Shown one piece after another: positions 36,841-45,756 of a DNA stretch of 64,000 nt. Position 1 is the stretch's first letter. Each line of letters starts with the position of its first letter. A model generated the notes under the pieces. That model made no database searches and was not told where the DNA came from. It was given only the letters and a program-made list of their open reading frames with translations. The stretch is from Variovorax sp. EL159. GTDB lineage: Bacteria; Pseudomonadota; Gammaproteobacteria; Burkholderiales; Burkholderiaceae_C. The stretch lies in the NCBI RefSeq assembly GCF_900100965.1, contig NZ_FMUJ01000002.1, forward strand, positions 927,869-991,868, read 5' to 3'. The translations under genes were made by a program, and so were the position numbers.

Positions 36841-36930
36841 CCCAGTCTTCGCGCACTTCGTGTCGCTACGCCAACCCCCTTCCAGGGGGCGATACCAGTG
36901 GCCCGGCAAAGCCGGTTCCACGGTATCCCT
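36841..36930. repeat. Dispersed intergenic repeat, full copy
   Basis: Begins CCCAGTCTTCGCGCACTTCG. It contains a stem around CCCGGCAAAGCCGG and is closely matched, allowing small changes, by 50821-50904; a partial copy lies at 23013-23060. It follows the mutase stop by 12 bp. Confidence 0.75.
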
Positions 36931-36997
36931 GGCGCAGAGGGCCGCTTCGGTTTCACGCGTTGCGAGCTTCGCCATCGCGTGATGGAGCGTTAAGCCC

Positions 36998-38380
36998 GTG
37001 CGTTCTATCTTGTTGCGTCTCTACGGCGCTTTCACCACTGTTGTGCAACCCCTCGTGCGCCGCAAGCTGCGGCGCCGGGCGCAGGCCGAGCCGGGTTATG
37101 GCGTGGCCGTCGAAGAGCGCTTCGGCCATTACGACGAGACCATCACGGGCCATGCCCAATGCTGGGTGCACGCCGTCTCGCTCGGCGAAACGCGCGCCGC
37201 CGCCATCCTGATCGCCGAGCTGCGGCGGCAGTACCCGGGCGTGCCTATCCTGCTCACGCACGGCACGGCCACGGGCCGCGAAGAGGGCGCCAAGCTGCTT
37301 GAACCTGGCGACACGCAGGTCTGGCAGCCTTGGGACACGCCCGGTGCCGTGGCGCGCTTTCTCGACAAGTTCCAGCCGCAGATTGGCGTGCTGATGGAAA
37401 CCGAGGTCTGGCCCGAAATGGCTGCTGCCTGTGCCGAGCGCCGCATTCCGCTGGTGCTGGCCAACGCACGGCTCAACGAAAAATCCTTGGCGGCGGCCGA
37501 GCGGCTTGCATGGTTGGCCCGGCCCGCGTATTCGGCGCTCACCGCCGTGTGGGCGCAGACCGAAGCTGATGCGCACCGGCTGGTGTCGCTCGGCGCCAAG
37601 GTGGCCGGCGTCTACGGCAACCTCAAGTTCGACGCCACGCCCGACACGCGGCAACTGGCCACGGCGATGTCGCTGCGCGAGCATCTGCCGCGGCCGATGG
37701 TGGTGCTTGCCAGCTCACGTGATGGCGAAGAGCGGCTGCTGCTCGAAGTGCTCAAGCGCTTCGGCGCGACCTCGCCCGTGCCGCCCGAGCAGGGCGCGAT
37801 CCGTTCGATCGCCAAGCGCGTGCACGACGTGCAATGGATGATCGTGCCGCGCCATCCGCAACGTTTTGACGAAGTGGCTGCGCTGATCGAGGCCGAAGGC
37901 TTCGCGGTCGCGCGCCGCAGTGCGGCGGGCCAGCCGACCGATGCCGAGATCTGGCTGGGCGATTCGCTCGGCGAAATGGCGCTGTACTACGGCCTGGCCG
38001 ACGTGGCGCTGCTGGGCGGCAGCTTCGAGCCGCTGGGCGGGCAGAACCTGATCGAGCCAGCGGCCTGCGGTTGCCCGGTGATCATGGGCCCGTCGACCTT
38101 CAACTTCGCGGAGGCGGCGCAACTGTCGCTCGCGGCGGGCGCATCGCTGCGTGTCGAAGGCATGGAGCAGGCGGTGACGGCGGCGTTGAAGCTGGTCGAA
38201 AACCCCGAGCGGCGCGCTGTCATGGCACAGGCCGCGCTGGCGTTTTCATCATCGAACCGTGGCGCAGCAGAACGTACGGCGGCTGCGGTGCTGGCGATTG
38301 CGCAGGCTGCCGAGCCCGTGGCCACTGCCAGCGCACCGCTGGAAAGCGAACCACCCAGAGCGGAACCCACGCTGGACTGA
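36998..38380 (+). CDS. waaA: 3-deoxy-D-manno-octulosonic acid (Kdo) transferase
   Basis: A 460-residue glycosyltransferase that adds Kdo to lipid A at the inner membrane. The N-terminal hydrophobic anchor precedes VEERFGHYDE (acceptor-site region). The fold continues CWVHAVSLGETRAA, THGTATGREEG and GVLMETEVWPEMAAACAERR, with the CMP-Kdo donor site around LGGSFEPLGGQNLIEPAACG. The start is GTG 36998. The protein is longer than the usual 420 or so residues through a loosely conserved Ala/Glu-rich C-terminal tail. It converges on tolC. Confidence 0.95.
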   Translation: MRSILLRLYGAFTTVVQPLVRRKLRRRAQAEPGYGVAVEERFGHYDETITGHAQCWVHAVSLGETRAAAILIAELRRQYPGVPILLTHGTATGREEGAKLLEPGDTQVWQPWDTPGAVARFLDKFQPQIGVLMETEVWPEMAAACAERRIPLVLANARLNEKSLAAAERLAWLARPAYSALTAVWAQTEADAHRLVSLGAKVAGVYGNLKFDATPDTRQLATAMSLREHLPRPMVVLASSRDGEERLLLEVLKRFGATSPVPPEQGAIRSIAKRVHDVQWMIVPRHPQRFDEVAALIEAEGFAVARRSAAGQPTDAEIWLGDSLGEMALYYGLADVALLGGSFEPLGGQNLIEPAACGCPVIMGPSTFNFAEAAQLSLAAGASLRVEGMEQAVTAALKLVENPERRAVMAQAALAFSSSNRGAAERTAAAVLAIAQAAEPVATASAPLESEPPRAEPTLD

Positions 38381-38396
38381 TCGGCCTTTGCCTTCG

Positions 38397-38498
38397 CTCC
38401 TTCCCCCTCTGGGGGAAGGTTGGGATGGGGGCTCGACGGCGCTCGCGATGGAACCGCCGCTGGCCCCCACCCCGGCCCTCCCCCGGAAGGGGAGGGAG
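38397..38498. repeat. Palindromic GC-rich intergenic element (inverted relative to the 47.8-kb copies)
   Basis: The left arm starts CTCCTTCCCCCTCTGGGGGA and the right arm ends GGAAGGGGAGGGAG. Each arm folds on itself and the arms also pair with each other. The same 102-105-bp element occurs twice at 47816-48061 in the opposite orientation. It fills the gap between convergent waaA and tolC, where it could act as a terminator. Confidence 0.8.
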
Positions 38499-38518
38499 AA
38501 AGAAGACGAACGCGCGCC

Positions 38519-40063
38519 TCAGCGCACCGGCGGATTCAGAATCACCGGCGGCACAGGCGCCGAAGGCATCACCGGCGCAGGCGGATTGAACGGCTGCACC
38601 GGCACCGGCGGAATCACCGGAATGCTCGGCGGCGTGACCGGCACATACGGCGCGGGCGCGCGGTCCGGCGTCGACGTGATCGCCGCAGGCACGGCCGGCA
38701 CGCTGCCATTGCTTGCCAGCGTCGCGTTGATCGCGTTCATGTCGTCCGTCGTCAGCGTGCCGTTGGCCTGGCGCAGCTTCAGGTTGCCCAGCAGCACGTT
38801 GTAGCGCGCCTGCGCAAGGTCGCGCTTGGTCTGGAACAGCTGGCTTTGCGAATTCAGCACGTCGATGTTGATGCGCACGCCCACCTGGTAGCCCAGCTTG
38901 TTGGCGTCGAGCGCGCTCTGGCTCGATGCCTCGGCGGCTTCGAGCGCCTTGACCTGGCCCGCGCCCGACACCAGCCCGAGGTAGGCCGCGCGCGTGGCCT
39001 GCGCCACGCTGCGCTGGGTGCCGTCGAGCACGCTGCGCGACTGGTCTTCGAGCGCCAGCGTTTCCTTGATGCGGTTCTCGGTGGCGAAGCCCGCGAACAG
39101 CGGCAGGTTGAAGGTCACGCCGACGGTGGTGGCGTTGACGCGCGTACCCACCGCGCTGGTGCTGGTGCCCGTGGGATTGCGCGTGACGTTGTAGCCCAGG
39201 TTGGCATCGAGCGTGGGCTTGTGCCCGGCCTGGGCCTTCTGCACCTCGAGCCCCGCCACGTCGAGGCCGAGGCGCGCCTGCCGGATCGCAGGGTGCACGT
39301 CGTTGGCCTGCGCGACCCAGGCGTTGATGTCCGCCGGCATCGCCGTCGGCAGCACGACCGGCACCGCGAGCGGCACCGGCACGCTGCCGGGGCGGCCCAC
39401 CAGCTGGTCGAGCACGATCTTCTTGACCTGCAGGTCGTTCTCGGCCGCGATCTCCTGGGCGATCACGAGGTCGTAGCGGGCCTGGGCCTCGCGCGAGTCG
39501 GTGATGGTCGAGGTGCCGACCTCGAAGTTGCGCTTGGCCGACGCGAGCTGCTCGGCCACGGCGACCTTTTGCGCGCGCACCAGCGCCAGGCTGTCGGTGC
39601 TCGCGAGGACGTCGAAGTAGGCCTGGCTCACGCGCACGATCAGGTCCTGCTCGGCAATGGTGAGCACCGCCTGCGCGATGTCGGCCTGCCGCTTGCCCTG
39701 CTCGTAGGTGGCCCAGTTGGCGGGCCGGTACAGCGGCTGCGTGGCGTTGATGCCGACGTTCTGCGTGTTGAAGTCGCGCGGCGTGGTGCCGCGGCTGGTG
39801 CCGGTGAGGGTGTCGATCTCGAGGTCGGTGCGCGTCACTCCGGCGGTGAGCCCCACGGCGGGCAGGATGCCGGCCTTGGCCTGCGCGGCGCGCGCCACGT
39901 TGGCCTCGTATTGGGCCCGCGCGCCCTGGTAGGTGGCGTCGTAGCCGCGGGCGGCTTCATAGAGTTCGTTCAGTGTCTGGCCCTGGGCCGGCAGTGCGAG
40001 CAGTGACGCAATGGCGCTTGCGAATGCTGCGGAAAGAGGCAGAAGCCGGGGCCTTGGAGGCAT
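38519..40063 (-). CDS. tolC: TolC family outer-membrane channel protein
   Basis: A 514-residue type I secretion/efflux outer-membrane factor. The signal peptide ends LLALPAQGQ. The mature start is TLNELYEAARGYDATYQGAR, followed by coiled-coil repeats with the duplicated internal pattern (NATQPLYRPANWATYEQGKR in the first half; FNLPLFAGF in the second). The C-terminal 60 or so residues after SNGSVPAVPAA are a proline-rich tail not needed for the fold. AAGGA precedes ATG 40063. It is the last gene of the PCMT-rhodanese-tolC operon, 22 bp after the rhodanese gene. It probably also serves export of hydrophobic compounds. Confidence 0.95.
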   Translation of the reverse strand: MPPRPRLLPLSAAFASAIASLLALPAQGQTLNELYEAARGYDATYQGARAQYEANVARAAQAKAGILPAVGLTAGVTRTDLEIDTLTGTSRGTTPRDFNTQNVGINATQPLYRPANWATYEQGKRQADIAQAVLTIAEQDLIVRVSQAYFDVLASTDSLALVRAQKVAVAEQLASAKRNFEVGTSTITDSREAQARYDLVIAQEIAAENDLQVKKIVLDQLVGRPGSVPVPLAVPVVLPTAMPADINAWVAQANDVHPAIRQARLGLDVAGLEVQKAQAGHKPTLDANLGYNVTRNPTGTSTSAVGTRVNATTVGVTFNLPLFAGFATENRIKETLALEDQSRSVLDGTQRSVAQATRAAYLGLVSGAGQVKALEAAEASSQSALDANKLGYQVGVRINIDVLNSQSQLFQTKRDLAQARYNVLLGNLKLRQANGTLTTDDMNAINATLASNGSVPAVPAAITSTPDRAPAPYVPVTPPSIPVIPPVPVQPFNPPAPVMPSAPVPPVILNPPVR

Positions 40064-40085
40064 TGAACGTCCTTGAAGAGAGAAG

Positions 40086-40424
40086 CTAGTAGCGCGGCAC
40101 GGAAGGGTCGTGCTGCGAAGACCAGGCGTCGATGCCGCCCGCCACGTTGGCGAGCTGGTCAAAGCCGTTCTGGCTCAGGAAGGCGGCCACGCGCTGGCTG
40201 CGCGCGCCGTGGTGGCACAGGCAGGCGATGCGATGGCCTTCGCCCAGTTCGGCCAGCCGCCCGGGAATCTCGTTCATCGGGATCGCGACCAGCGTGAAAC
40301 CCTGGGGCACGACGCTCGCCGTCTGCAGTTCCCAGGGCTCGCGCACGTCGAGCAGCACGGGGGCGGCGTCGGCGTCCTGGGCGAACCAGGCGGCAAGGTC
40401 GGCGGGGCGGACTTGGTCGATCAT
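40086..40424 (-). CDS. Rhodanese-like sulfurtransferase
   Basis: A 112-residue single rhodanese domain: VLLDVREPWELQTAS, then the active-site loop CLCHHGARS with Cys70, and NVAGGIDAW at the end. It could carry persulfide sulfur from thiosulfate or a cysteine desulfurase; the small loop (GARS) fits GlpE-type enzymes. It lies between PCMT (16-bp gap) and tolC (22-bp gap), a neighbourhood common in Burkholderiales. Confidence 0.93.
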   Translation of the reverse strand: MIDQVRPADLAAWFAQDADAAPVLLDVREPWELQTASVVPQGFTLVAIPMNEIPGRLAELGEGHRIACLCHHGARSQRVAAFLSQNGFDQLANVAGGIDAWSSQHDPSVPRY

Positions 40425-40440
40425 TCGGTGGACCGTCCGC

Positions 40441-41118
40441 TCAGAACGAGAAGCGCGAGGGCTCGGGGAAGTTCAGCAGGCGCGGTGCCACCGTGTCCCA
40501 GGGCTGGATGGTTTCCCACTTGCTTTCGCTCGTGCGGGTGACGAAGTGGGCACGCATCATCGGCTCTTCGCCCACGATGGCCGACAGGCGGCCACCGACC
40601 TTGAGCGAACCCAGCAGGTTCTGCGGAATGCGGGCGACCGAGCCGCTGAGCACGATCACGTCGAAGCTGGGGCCGCTGGCCAGGGGTACGGCGCCGTCGG
40701 CGTGGCGCACTTCGACGTTGGTCACGCCGTTCTGGCGCAGCGTCTCGGCGGCGCGGGCGGCCAGCACGGGGTTGATTTCAAGCGACAGCACCTGGGCGGC
40801 GCGGGCGCCGAGCAGGGCGGCCATGAAGCCGGAACCGGTGCCGATTTCAAGCACCGATTCGTGCTTTTGAATGTGCAGGTCTTGCAGGGTGCGGGCCTCG
40901 ACCTTGGGCGAGAGCATGAACTCGCCGGGCACGGAGCCGTCGAGCAGGGGCAGTTCCATGTCGAAGAACGACAGCGTGCGGTGTTCGTCCGGCACGTAGT
41001 CCTCGCGGTGGATTTCGGCCAGCAGCTCGAGGATGTCCGTCTCCAGCACATCCCAGGGGCGGATCTGCTGTTCGATCATGTTGAAGCGCAAGCGCTCGAG
41101 GGTAGGGGTGGGGTTCAT
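40441..41118 (-). CDS. Protein-L-isoaspartate O-methyltransferase family protein
   Basis: A 225-residue S-adenosylmethionine-dependent methyltransferase. The SAM loop is VLEIGTGSGFMAALL and motif II is VLSLEINPVLAARAAETLR. The N-terminal RFNMIEQQIRPWDVLE is typical of the betaproteobacterial branch found beside tolC. The usual ISQP-like substrate motif is replaced by MLSPKVEAR, so repair of isoaspartyl residues is probable but not certain. It is the first gene of the operon. Confidence 0.88.
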   Translation of the reverse strand: MNPTPTLERLRFNMIEQQIRPWDVLETDILELLAEIHREDYVPDEHRTLSFFDMELPLLDGSVPGEFMLSPKVEARTLQDLHIQKHESVLEIGTGSGFMAALLGARAAQVLSLEINPVLAARAAETLRQNGVTNVEVRHADGAVPLASGPSFDVIVLSGSVARIPQNLLGSLKVGGRLSAIVGEEPMMRAHFVTRTSESKWETIQPWDTVAPRLLNFPEPSRFSF

Positions 41119-41207
41119 GGCGTGGCTTTCCTTGTGGGCTCAGGACAAACCTTCAATTTTAGGTTGCGCCGATGACACCCGCCGCCCGGTCGGCCATCCA
41201 TGGCCTT

Positions 41208-41885
41208 TCATGCCTTGTCCCCGGCGTGCACGCTGAGCCCGTAAAGCACCGTTTCCGCCTGTGTGGCGAGGTACTTTTCGGGGTCGAGGGCGCTGGCGCC
41301 GTCGACGCAGACCATGGCCGAGTGCTTCCAGAGCATGAGAAAGACCATGGGCGCCACCACCGAGTAGATCGCGTGGTCGACGTCGACCGGCGCGAACTCG
41401 CCGCGGTCGATGCCGCGCTGCACGATGCGCCGCAGCAGCACGTGGCCGGGGCGCACCACCTGCTGCCGGTAGAACTCGGCCAGCTCGGGGAAGTTGGCGC
41501 CTTCGCACACCATCAGCTTGGTCAGGCCCGAGGCCTTGGTCATGCCGACACGCTCCCACCAGACTTTCATGCAATAGCGCAGCATTTCGGCCGAGGTGCC
41601 CTCGAAAGCCTCGAATTCGGCGTTCCACTCGGTGAAACGGCCGCCGAGGTTTTCCATCACCACGGCCTTGAACAGCTCTTCCTTGCTCGGAAAATACAGA
41701 AAGAGCGTGCCCTTGGAGACGCCGGCGCGTGCCGCGACTTCCTCGGAGCGGGTGGCGGCAAAGCCTTTTTCCACGAACAGATCGAGCGCGGCGGCGAGCA
41801 ATTCACCGGGGCGCGCCTCTTTGCGGCGCTCGCGCTTGGCGCGGACCGGGCAGATCTTGTCGACGAAGGAGCGGGGCGTGGACAT
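41208..41885 (-). CDS. TetR family transcriptional regulator
   Basis: A 225-residue AcrR-like repressor. The helix-turn-helix lies in KGFAATRSEEVAARAGVSKG and TLFLYFPSKEELFKAVV. ATG 41885 begins MSTPRSFVDK; an in-frame start at 41948 would overlap the promoter. The 102-bp gap to divergent msrA holds an imperfect palindrome near 41890-41911 (TTAATGACTGAC...TTAGTAA) that may be its operator. Closeness to tolC hints at efflux control, but this is only inference. Confidence 0.9.
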   Translation of the reverse strand: MSTPRSFVDKICPVRAKRERRKEARPGELLAAALDLFVEKGFAATRSEEVAARAGVSKGTLFLYFPSKEELFKAVVMENLGGRFTEWNAEFEAFEGTSAEMLRYCMKVWWERVGMTKASGLTKLMVCEGANFPELAEFYRQQVVRPGHVLLRRIVQRGIDRGEFAPVDVDHAIYSVVAPMVFLMLWKHSAMVCVDGASALDPEKYLATQAETVLYGLSVHAGDKA

Positions 41886-41987
41886 GTTGTTAATGACTGA
41901 CGGGTTAGTAATGTAGTGACCGGCATCCGGCGCGTCAAGCCGCGACAATATCGGGTTCGCCTTTTTCCAACCTGCCGGAGCCGTGCC

Positions 41988-42539
41988 ATGACCCCCTCAT
42001 CGTCGCCCAACGAAACCATCGTGCTCGGTGGTGGCTGCTTCTGGTGCACCGAGGCGGTGTTCGACCGGGTGCAGGGCGTGGTCGACGTCGAATCGGGCTA
42101 TTGCAACGGCCAGGTCGTCAACCCGACCTACGAGCAGGTCTGCACCGGCCGCACAGGCCACGCCGAGGTGGTGAAGCTCGAATTCGACCCGGCGCAGATC
42201 AGCCTGCGCGAGATTCTCGAGATCTTCTTCGTCGTGCACGACCCCACCACGCTCAACCGCCAGGGCAACGACGTCGGCACGCAGTACCGCAGCGGCATCT
42301 ACTACACGAACGACGCGCAAAAGCAGGTGGCACAAGACGTCATCCGCGAGATCGAGGCCAGCAAGACCTATCGCTCGCCCGTGGTGACCGAAGTGGCGCC
42401 GCTGGCCAACTACTCGACGGCCGAGGCTTACCACCAGGACTACTTTTTGAACAACCCGAACCAGGGCTACTGCGCATTCGTCGTGGGCCCGAAGGTCGAG
42501 AAGTTCCAGAAGACCTTCGCCTCGCGCGTCAAGGCCTGA
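41988..42539 (+). CDS. msrA: Peptide methionine sulfoxide reductase A
   Basis: A 183-residue repair enzyme that reduces methionine-S-sulfoxide. The catalytic motif GGGCFWCTE has Cys17 as nucleophile and Cys20 nearby. Further family stretches are GRTGHAEVVKLEFDP, HDPTTLNRQGNDVGTQYRSG and YHQDYFLNNPNQGYC, with a likely recycling Cys. The small membrane protein gene begins only 19 bp later, so the receptor cassettes may be transcribed from the msrA promoter. Confidence 0.96.
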   Translation: MTPSSSPNETIVLGGGCFWCTEAVFDRVQGVVDVESGYCNGQVVNPTYEQVCTGRTGHAEVVKLEFDPAQISLREILEIFFVVHDPTTLNRQGNDVGTQYRSGIYYTNDAQKQVAQDVIREIEASKTYRSPVVTEVAPLANYSTAEAYHQDYFLNNPNQGYCAFVVGPKVEKFQKTFASRVKA

Positions 42540-42558
42540 GCCTTCGGCCCTGCATCCC

Positions 42559-42948
42559 GTGCACGCTGCCCGCCCCGCTTCCACCCGTTCGTCGCGCGCG
42601 TTCATCGTCGCGCTGGCGTTCGCGTTGTGGATCGCGGGCACGCTGGGGGTGATGCACCGCTCGCTGCACGTTCCCGGCCTCGCCAAGGCCGCGGCGGCCG
42701 CGCAGGCGACATCGCCAGGCGGCGTGCACAAGCATGCGGACCACGGCCTGGGCAGCCTGTTCGGCGAGCACACCGATGCCGAATGCCGGCTGTACGACCA
42801 GCTGGAGCACGGCTCCACCGCACCCAGCGTGCCGCTGGTGGTGCTGCCGATCCTGCTGCCGACGGCCACCTTCGCCTATCTGCAGGGCGAGGCCATCGCC
42901 CGGTGGGTCGCGCTGTTCGACGCGCGCGGTCCGCCTTCCACTCGCTGA
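42559..42948 (+). CDS. Small HxxxH membrane protein, cassette 1 (unknown function)
   Basis: A 129-residue protein with one N-terminal hydrophobic helix (about 14-32) followed by HRSLH (a His-x3-His pair). Then come a His-containing linker (GGVHKHADHG), a conserved DAECRLYDQLEHG, a second hydrophobic stretch VPLVVLPILLPTATFAYLQG and the C-terminal FDARGPPSTR. It is paralogous to 45237-45623, about half identical. His and Cys residues on what is probably the periplasmic side suggest metal binding. A TonB-dependent receptor starts 78 bp downstream. I know no named family for it. Confidence 0.75.
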   Translation: MHAARPASTRSSRAFIVALAFALWIAGTLGVMHRSLHVPGLAKAAAAAQATSPGGVHKHADHGLGSLFGEHTDAECRLYDQLEHGSTAPSVPLVVLPILLPTATFAYLQGEAIARWVALFDARGPPSTR

Positions 42949-43081
42949 ATCTCTCCGTGTTCCGGCTGCCACATCCGCCCTGAGCGGGTGGAGGCAGGTC
43001 GTTCATCGATTCAACGAGTGCCCATCATGATTCCCAATTTCCGTCGCAATGCCATCGGCATTGCCGTTCTTTCGCTGCTGT
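42949..43081 (+). repeat. Duplicated leader and signal-peptide segment, copy 1
   Basis: This stretch from the small gene's stop through the first 18 or so codons of the receptor matches 45624-45756. TCGATTCAACGAGTG and ATGATTCCCAATTTCCGTCG are identical in both. Both leaders also hold a CCGCC/GCGGG hairpin. Confidence 0.8.
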
Positions 43082-45228
43082 CCTGGCCGGCCTTCGCCCA
43101 GGACGCAGCCGCCCCGATTTCCCCATCCGCCGCCGACACCACGACCACCACGACGGTCGAGCCGCCCACCGCCGCCGGCACGCTGTCGACGGTGGAGATC
43201 CAGTCCGAGCGCCTGAAGAAGGCGCGCATGGAGCTTTCGCCCGAGGTCGGCGCCACGGTCTACCGCATCGACCGCGCGGCCATCGACGCGCTCGGCAAGG
43301 GCGACGCCACCCCGCTCGACGACGTGCTGCTCACGCTGCCCGGCGTCGCCAAGGACTCGAAGGCCTCCGGCTCGCTGCACGTGCGCGACGACCACGGCAA
43401 CGTGCAGTACCGCGTCAACGGCGTGCAACTGCCCGAAGGCATTTCGGGCTTTGGCCAGTCGCTGGACACGCGCTACATCGACTCGGTCGACTTCCTCACC
43501 GGTGCCTTGCCCGCGCAGTACGGCCTGCGCACCGCGGGCGTGGTCGACATCCAGACCAAGCAGGGTTTCGGCAAGCCCGGCGGCTCGCTCGGCTTCACCT
43601 TCGGCAGCCACAACACGCTGGAAGAAAACGGATCGATCTACGGCACCAAGGGCAACCTCAGCTACTACCTGTCGGGCAGCCTGGTTTCCAACACCAACGG
43701 CATCGAGAACCCGCAGCCGACGCTGAATGCGCAGAACGACCGCACGCGGCAGGGCAAGACCTTCGGCAACCTGTCCTACTACCTCGATGCGGACACGCGC
43801 GTGGGCCTGATGTTCGGCACCTACAACGGCAAGTTCCAGATCCCGACCAACCCGAACCAGTCGCCGGCCTTCTCGCTGGCCGGCTACAGCGACCTGGGCA
43901 CGGGCTTCAATGCGCTGCCTTCGTCCAGCGTGCGCGAGCGCCAGACCGAGGCCACGCGCTTCGTGGCGCTGTCGTTCCAGAAGACGGTGGGCGCGCTCGA
44001 CTTCCAGGTCTCGGCCTTCCACCAGTACTCGAACCTGCACTACCTGCCCGATCCGGTGGGCGACCTGATCTACAACGGCGTGGCCTCCGACACGCTGCGC
44101 TCCAACTCGTCGAACGGGCTGCAGGCCGATGCGTCGTACAAGGCCAGCGACGCGCACACGCTGCGCTTCGGCGGCGCCTACACGCGCCAGACCACGCGCA
44201 GCATCAATGCGGTGAACGTGTTCCCGGTCGACGACGGCGGCGCGCAGGTCGGCAACACGCCGGTGCTCATCAACGACAACTCCGGCAAGGTCGGCCAGCT
44301 CGCGAGCCTCTACGTGCAGGACGAATGGCGGATCGATCCGAAGCTCACCCTCAACTACGGCCTGCGCTACGACAGCGTCGATGCGTTCACCAAAGAGCAC
44401 CAGTGGAGCCCGCGCCTGAACCTTGCGTACAAGCTGTCGGACGACACCGCGCTGCACGCGGGCTATGCGCGCTACTTCACGCCGCCGCCGCAGGAGCTGG
44501 CGTCGCAGCAGAGCATCAACCTGTATGCGGGCACCACCAACCAGCCCGCGGTGCCCACGTCCGACCCGGTGAAGGCGGAGCGCACCCACTACTTCGACCT
44601 GGGCGTGGACCACAAGGTGAACGCCAACCTGTCGCTGTCGGCCGATGTCTATTACAAGAACATCACCAACCTGCTCGACGAAGGCCAGTTCGGCCAGGCG
44701 CTGATCCTGTCGCCCTTCAACTACGCCAAGGGCTTCGCGCGCGGGCTGGAGCTGTCGGCGCGCTACAACGACGACCACTGGTCGGCCTATGCCAACTTCG
44801 CCTACCAGAAGGCGATGGGCAAGGACATCGTGTCGAGCCAGTCGCTGTTCGGCACCGATGAGCTGGCCTACATCGCCAACCACTACGTGTACCTGGACCA
44901 CGACCAGACCTACACGCTGTCGGGCGGCGCCAGCTACCGCTTCGGCGACAACCAGGTCAGCGGCGACCTGATCTTCGGCAGCGGCCTGCGCCGCACGCCC
45001 GACGGCGGCGCACCCAACAGCGCCGCGCTGCCGCACTACGCGGTGGTCAATGCCGCCTATTCGCACACCTGGAAGGACGCGTCGGGCGGTGACATCGTCG
45101 GGCGCATCGCCGTCCTGAACCTGTTCGACAAGAGCTACCTGCTGCGCGACGGCACGGGCGTCGGCGTGGGTGCGCCGCAGTACGGCACGCGCCGCAGCCT
45201 GTACGTGAGCATGACCACGCACTTCTGA
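43027..45228 (+). CDS. TonB-dependent receptor, cassette 1
   Basis: A 733-residue outer-membrane transporter. The signal peptide (MIPNFRRNAIG ... SWPAFAQ) is followed by a Thr run and LSTVEIQSE as a possible TonB box. The plug contains DDVLLTLPGVAKDS, LHVRDDHGNVQYRVNGVQLP and FLTGALPAQYGLRTAGVVDI; the barrel ends SLYVSMTTHF. ATG 43027 is set by homology of its first 11 residues with the second receptor; a longer in-frame start at 42988 is rejected. The plug and barrel do not resemble those of the second receptor. The ligand is unknown; position after a His-rich small protein suggests a metal complex. Confidence 0.93.
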   Translation: MIPNFRRNAIGIAVLSLLSWPAFAQDAAAPISPSAADTTTTTTVEPPTAAGTLSTVEIQSERLKKARMELSPEVGATVYRIDRAAIDALGKGDATPLDDVLLTLPGVAKDSKASGSLHVRDDHGNVQYRVNGVQLPEGISGFGQSLDTRYIDSVDFLTGALPAQYGLRTAGVVDIQTKQGFGKPGGSLGFTFGSHNTLEENGSIYGTKGNLSYYLSGSLVSNTNGIENPQPTLNAQNDRTRQGKTFGNLSYYLDADTRVGLMFGTYNGKFQIPTNPNQSPAFSLAGYSDLGTGFNALPSSSVRERQTEATRFVALSFQKTVGALDFQVSAFHQYSNLHYLPDPVGDLIYNGVASDTLRSNSSNGLQADASYKASDAHTLRFGGAYTRQTTRSINAVNVFPVDDGGAQVGNTPVLINDNSGKVGQLASLYVQDEWRIDPKLTLNYGLRYDSVDAFTKEHQWSPRLNLAYKLSDDTALHAGYARYFTPPPQELASQQSINLYAGTTNQPAVPTSDPVKAERTHYFDLGVDHKVNANLSLSADVYYKNITNLLDEGQFGQALILSPFNYAKGFARGLELSARYNDDHWSAYANFAYQKAMGKDIVSSQSLFGTDELAYIANHYVYLDHDQTYTLSGGASYRFGDNQVSGDLIFGSGLRRTPDGGAPNSAALPHYAVVNAAYSHTWKDASGGDIVGRIAVLNLFDKSYLLRDGTGVGVGAPQYGTRRSLYVSMTTHF

Positions 45229-45236
45229 ACCGCCGC

Positions 45237-45623
45237 ATGACGATGAACCCGAGGCTGTCGCGCACCGTCGCCCTCGCACTGCTTTTTGCGGTGTGGATGG
45301 CGTCGACGCTCGGCCTCGTGCATGCCACGCTGCACATGCCGGGCGACCGCGGCTGGGCCGTGGCGGCCGAGCGCACGGCCGTGGCCGCGAAGGCCTCGGG
45401 CTTCGTGCCACGGCACGACGGCCTGTATGCGCTGTTCGGCGACAAGACCGACGCCGAATGCCGGCTGTACGACCAGTTGGCGCACGGCTTCAGCGCGCCG
45501 GGCGTGCCGCTGGTGGTGTTGCCGATGCTGCTGCCGTCGGCCACCTTCGCCTACCTGCAGGGCGAAGCCGTCTCCCGATGGATCGTGCTGTTCGATGCAC
45601 GCGGTCCGCCTTCCGCTCGCTGA
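45237..45623 (+). CDS. Small HxxxH membrane protein, cassette 2 (unknown function)
   Basis: A 128-residue paralogue of 42559-42948. It keeps the N-terminal helix, HATLH (His-x3-His), DAECRLYDQLAHG, VPLVVLPMLLPSATFAYLQG and FDARGPPSAR. It differs mainly in the linker, which has fewer His residues. It starts 8 bp after the first receptor and is followed 79 bp on by a ZnuD-like receptor. That context favours a role in metal handling or sensing near the outer-membrane zinc importer. Confidence 0.75.
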   Translation: MTMNPRLSRTVALALLFAVWMASTLGLVHATLHMPGDRGWAVAAERTAVAAKASGFVPRHDGLYALFGDKTDAECRLYDQLAHGFSAPGVPLVVLPMLLPSATFAYLQGEAVSRWIVLFDARGPPSAR

Positions 45624-45756
45624 ATTTCCCTTGTGTTCCGGCTGTCGAACCCGCCTTGCGCGGGGGCGGTGGGCCGCCCATCGATTCAACGAGTGTCCAT
45701 CCATGATTCCCAATTTCCGTCGCAACGCCATCGGCGTTGCCGTTCTCTCGCTCGCC
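45624..45756 (+). repeat. Duplicated leader and signal-peptide segment, copy 2
   Basis: Second copy of the segment at 42949-43081, including GTGTTCCGGCTG, the CCGCC/GCGGG hairpin, TCGATTCAACGAGTG and the first codons of the receptor. Identity drops sharply within the signal peptide, beyond codon 18. Confidence 0.8.

Noticed and set aside
41890-41911. Imperfect palindrome between the TetR and msrA genes as a firm operator
   Set aside because: The arms match too poorly to list separately; it is mentioned only under the TetR gene.
43003-45411. An 802-codon minus-strand frame opposite the first cassette receptor
   Set aside because: It is antisense to a well supported TonB receptor and shows only compositional bias.
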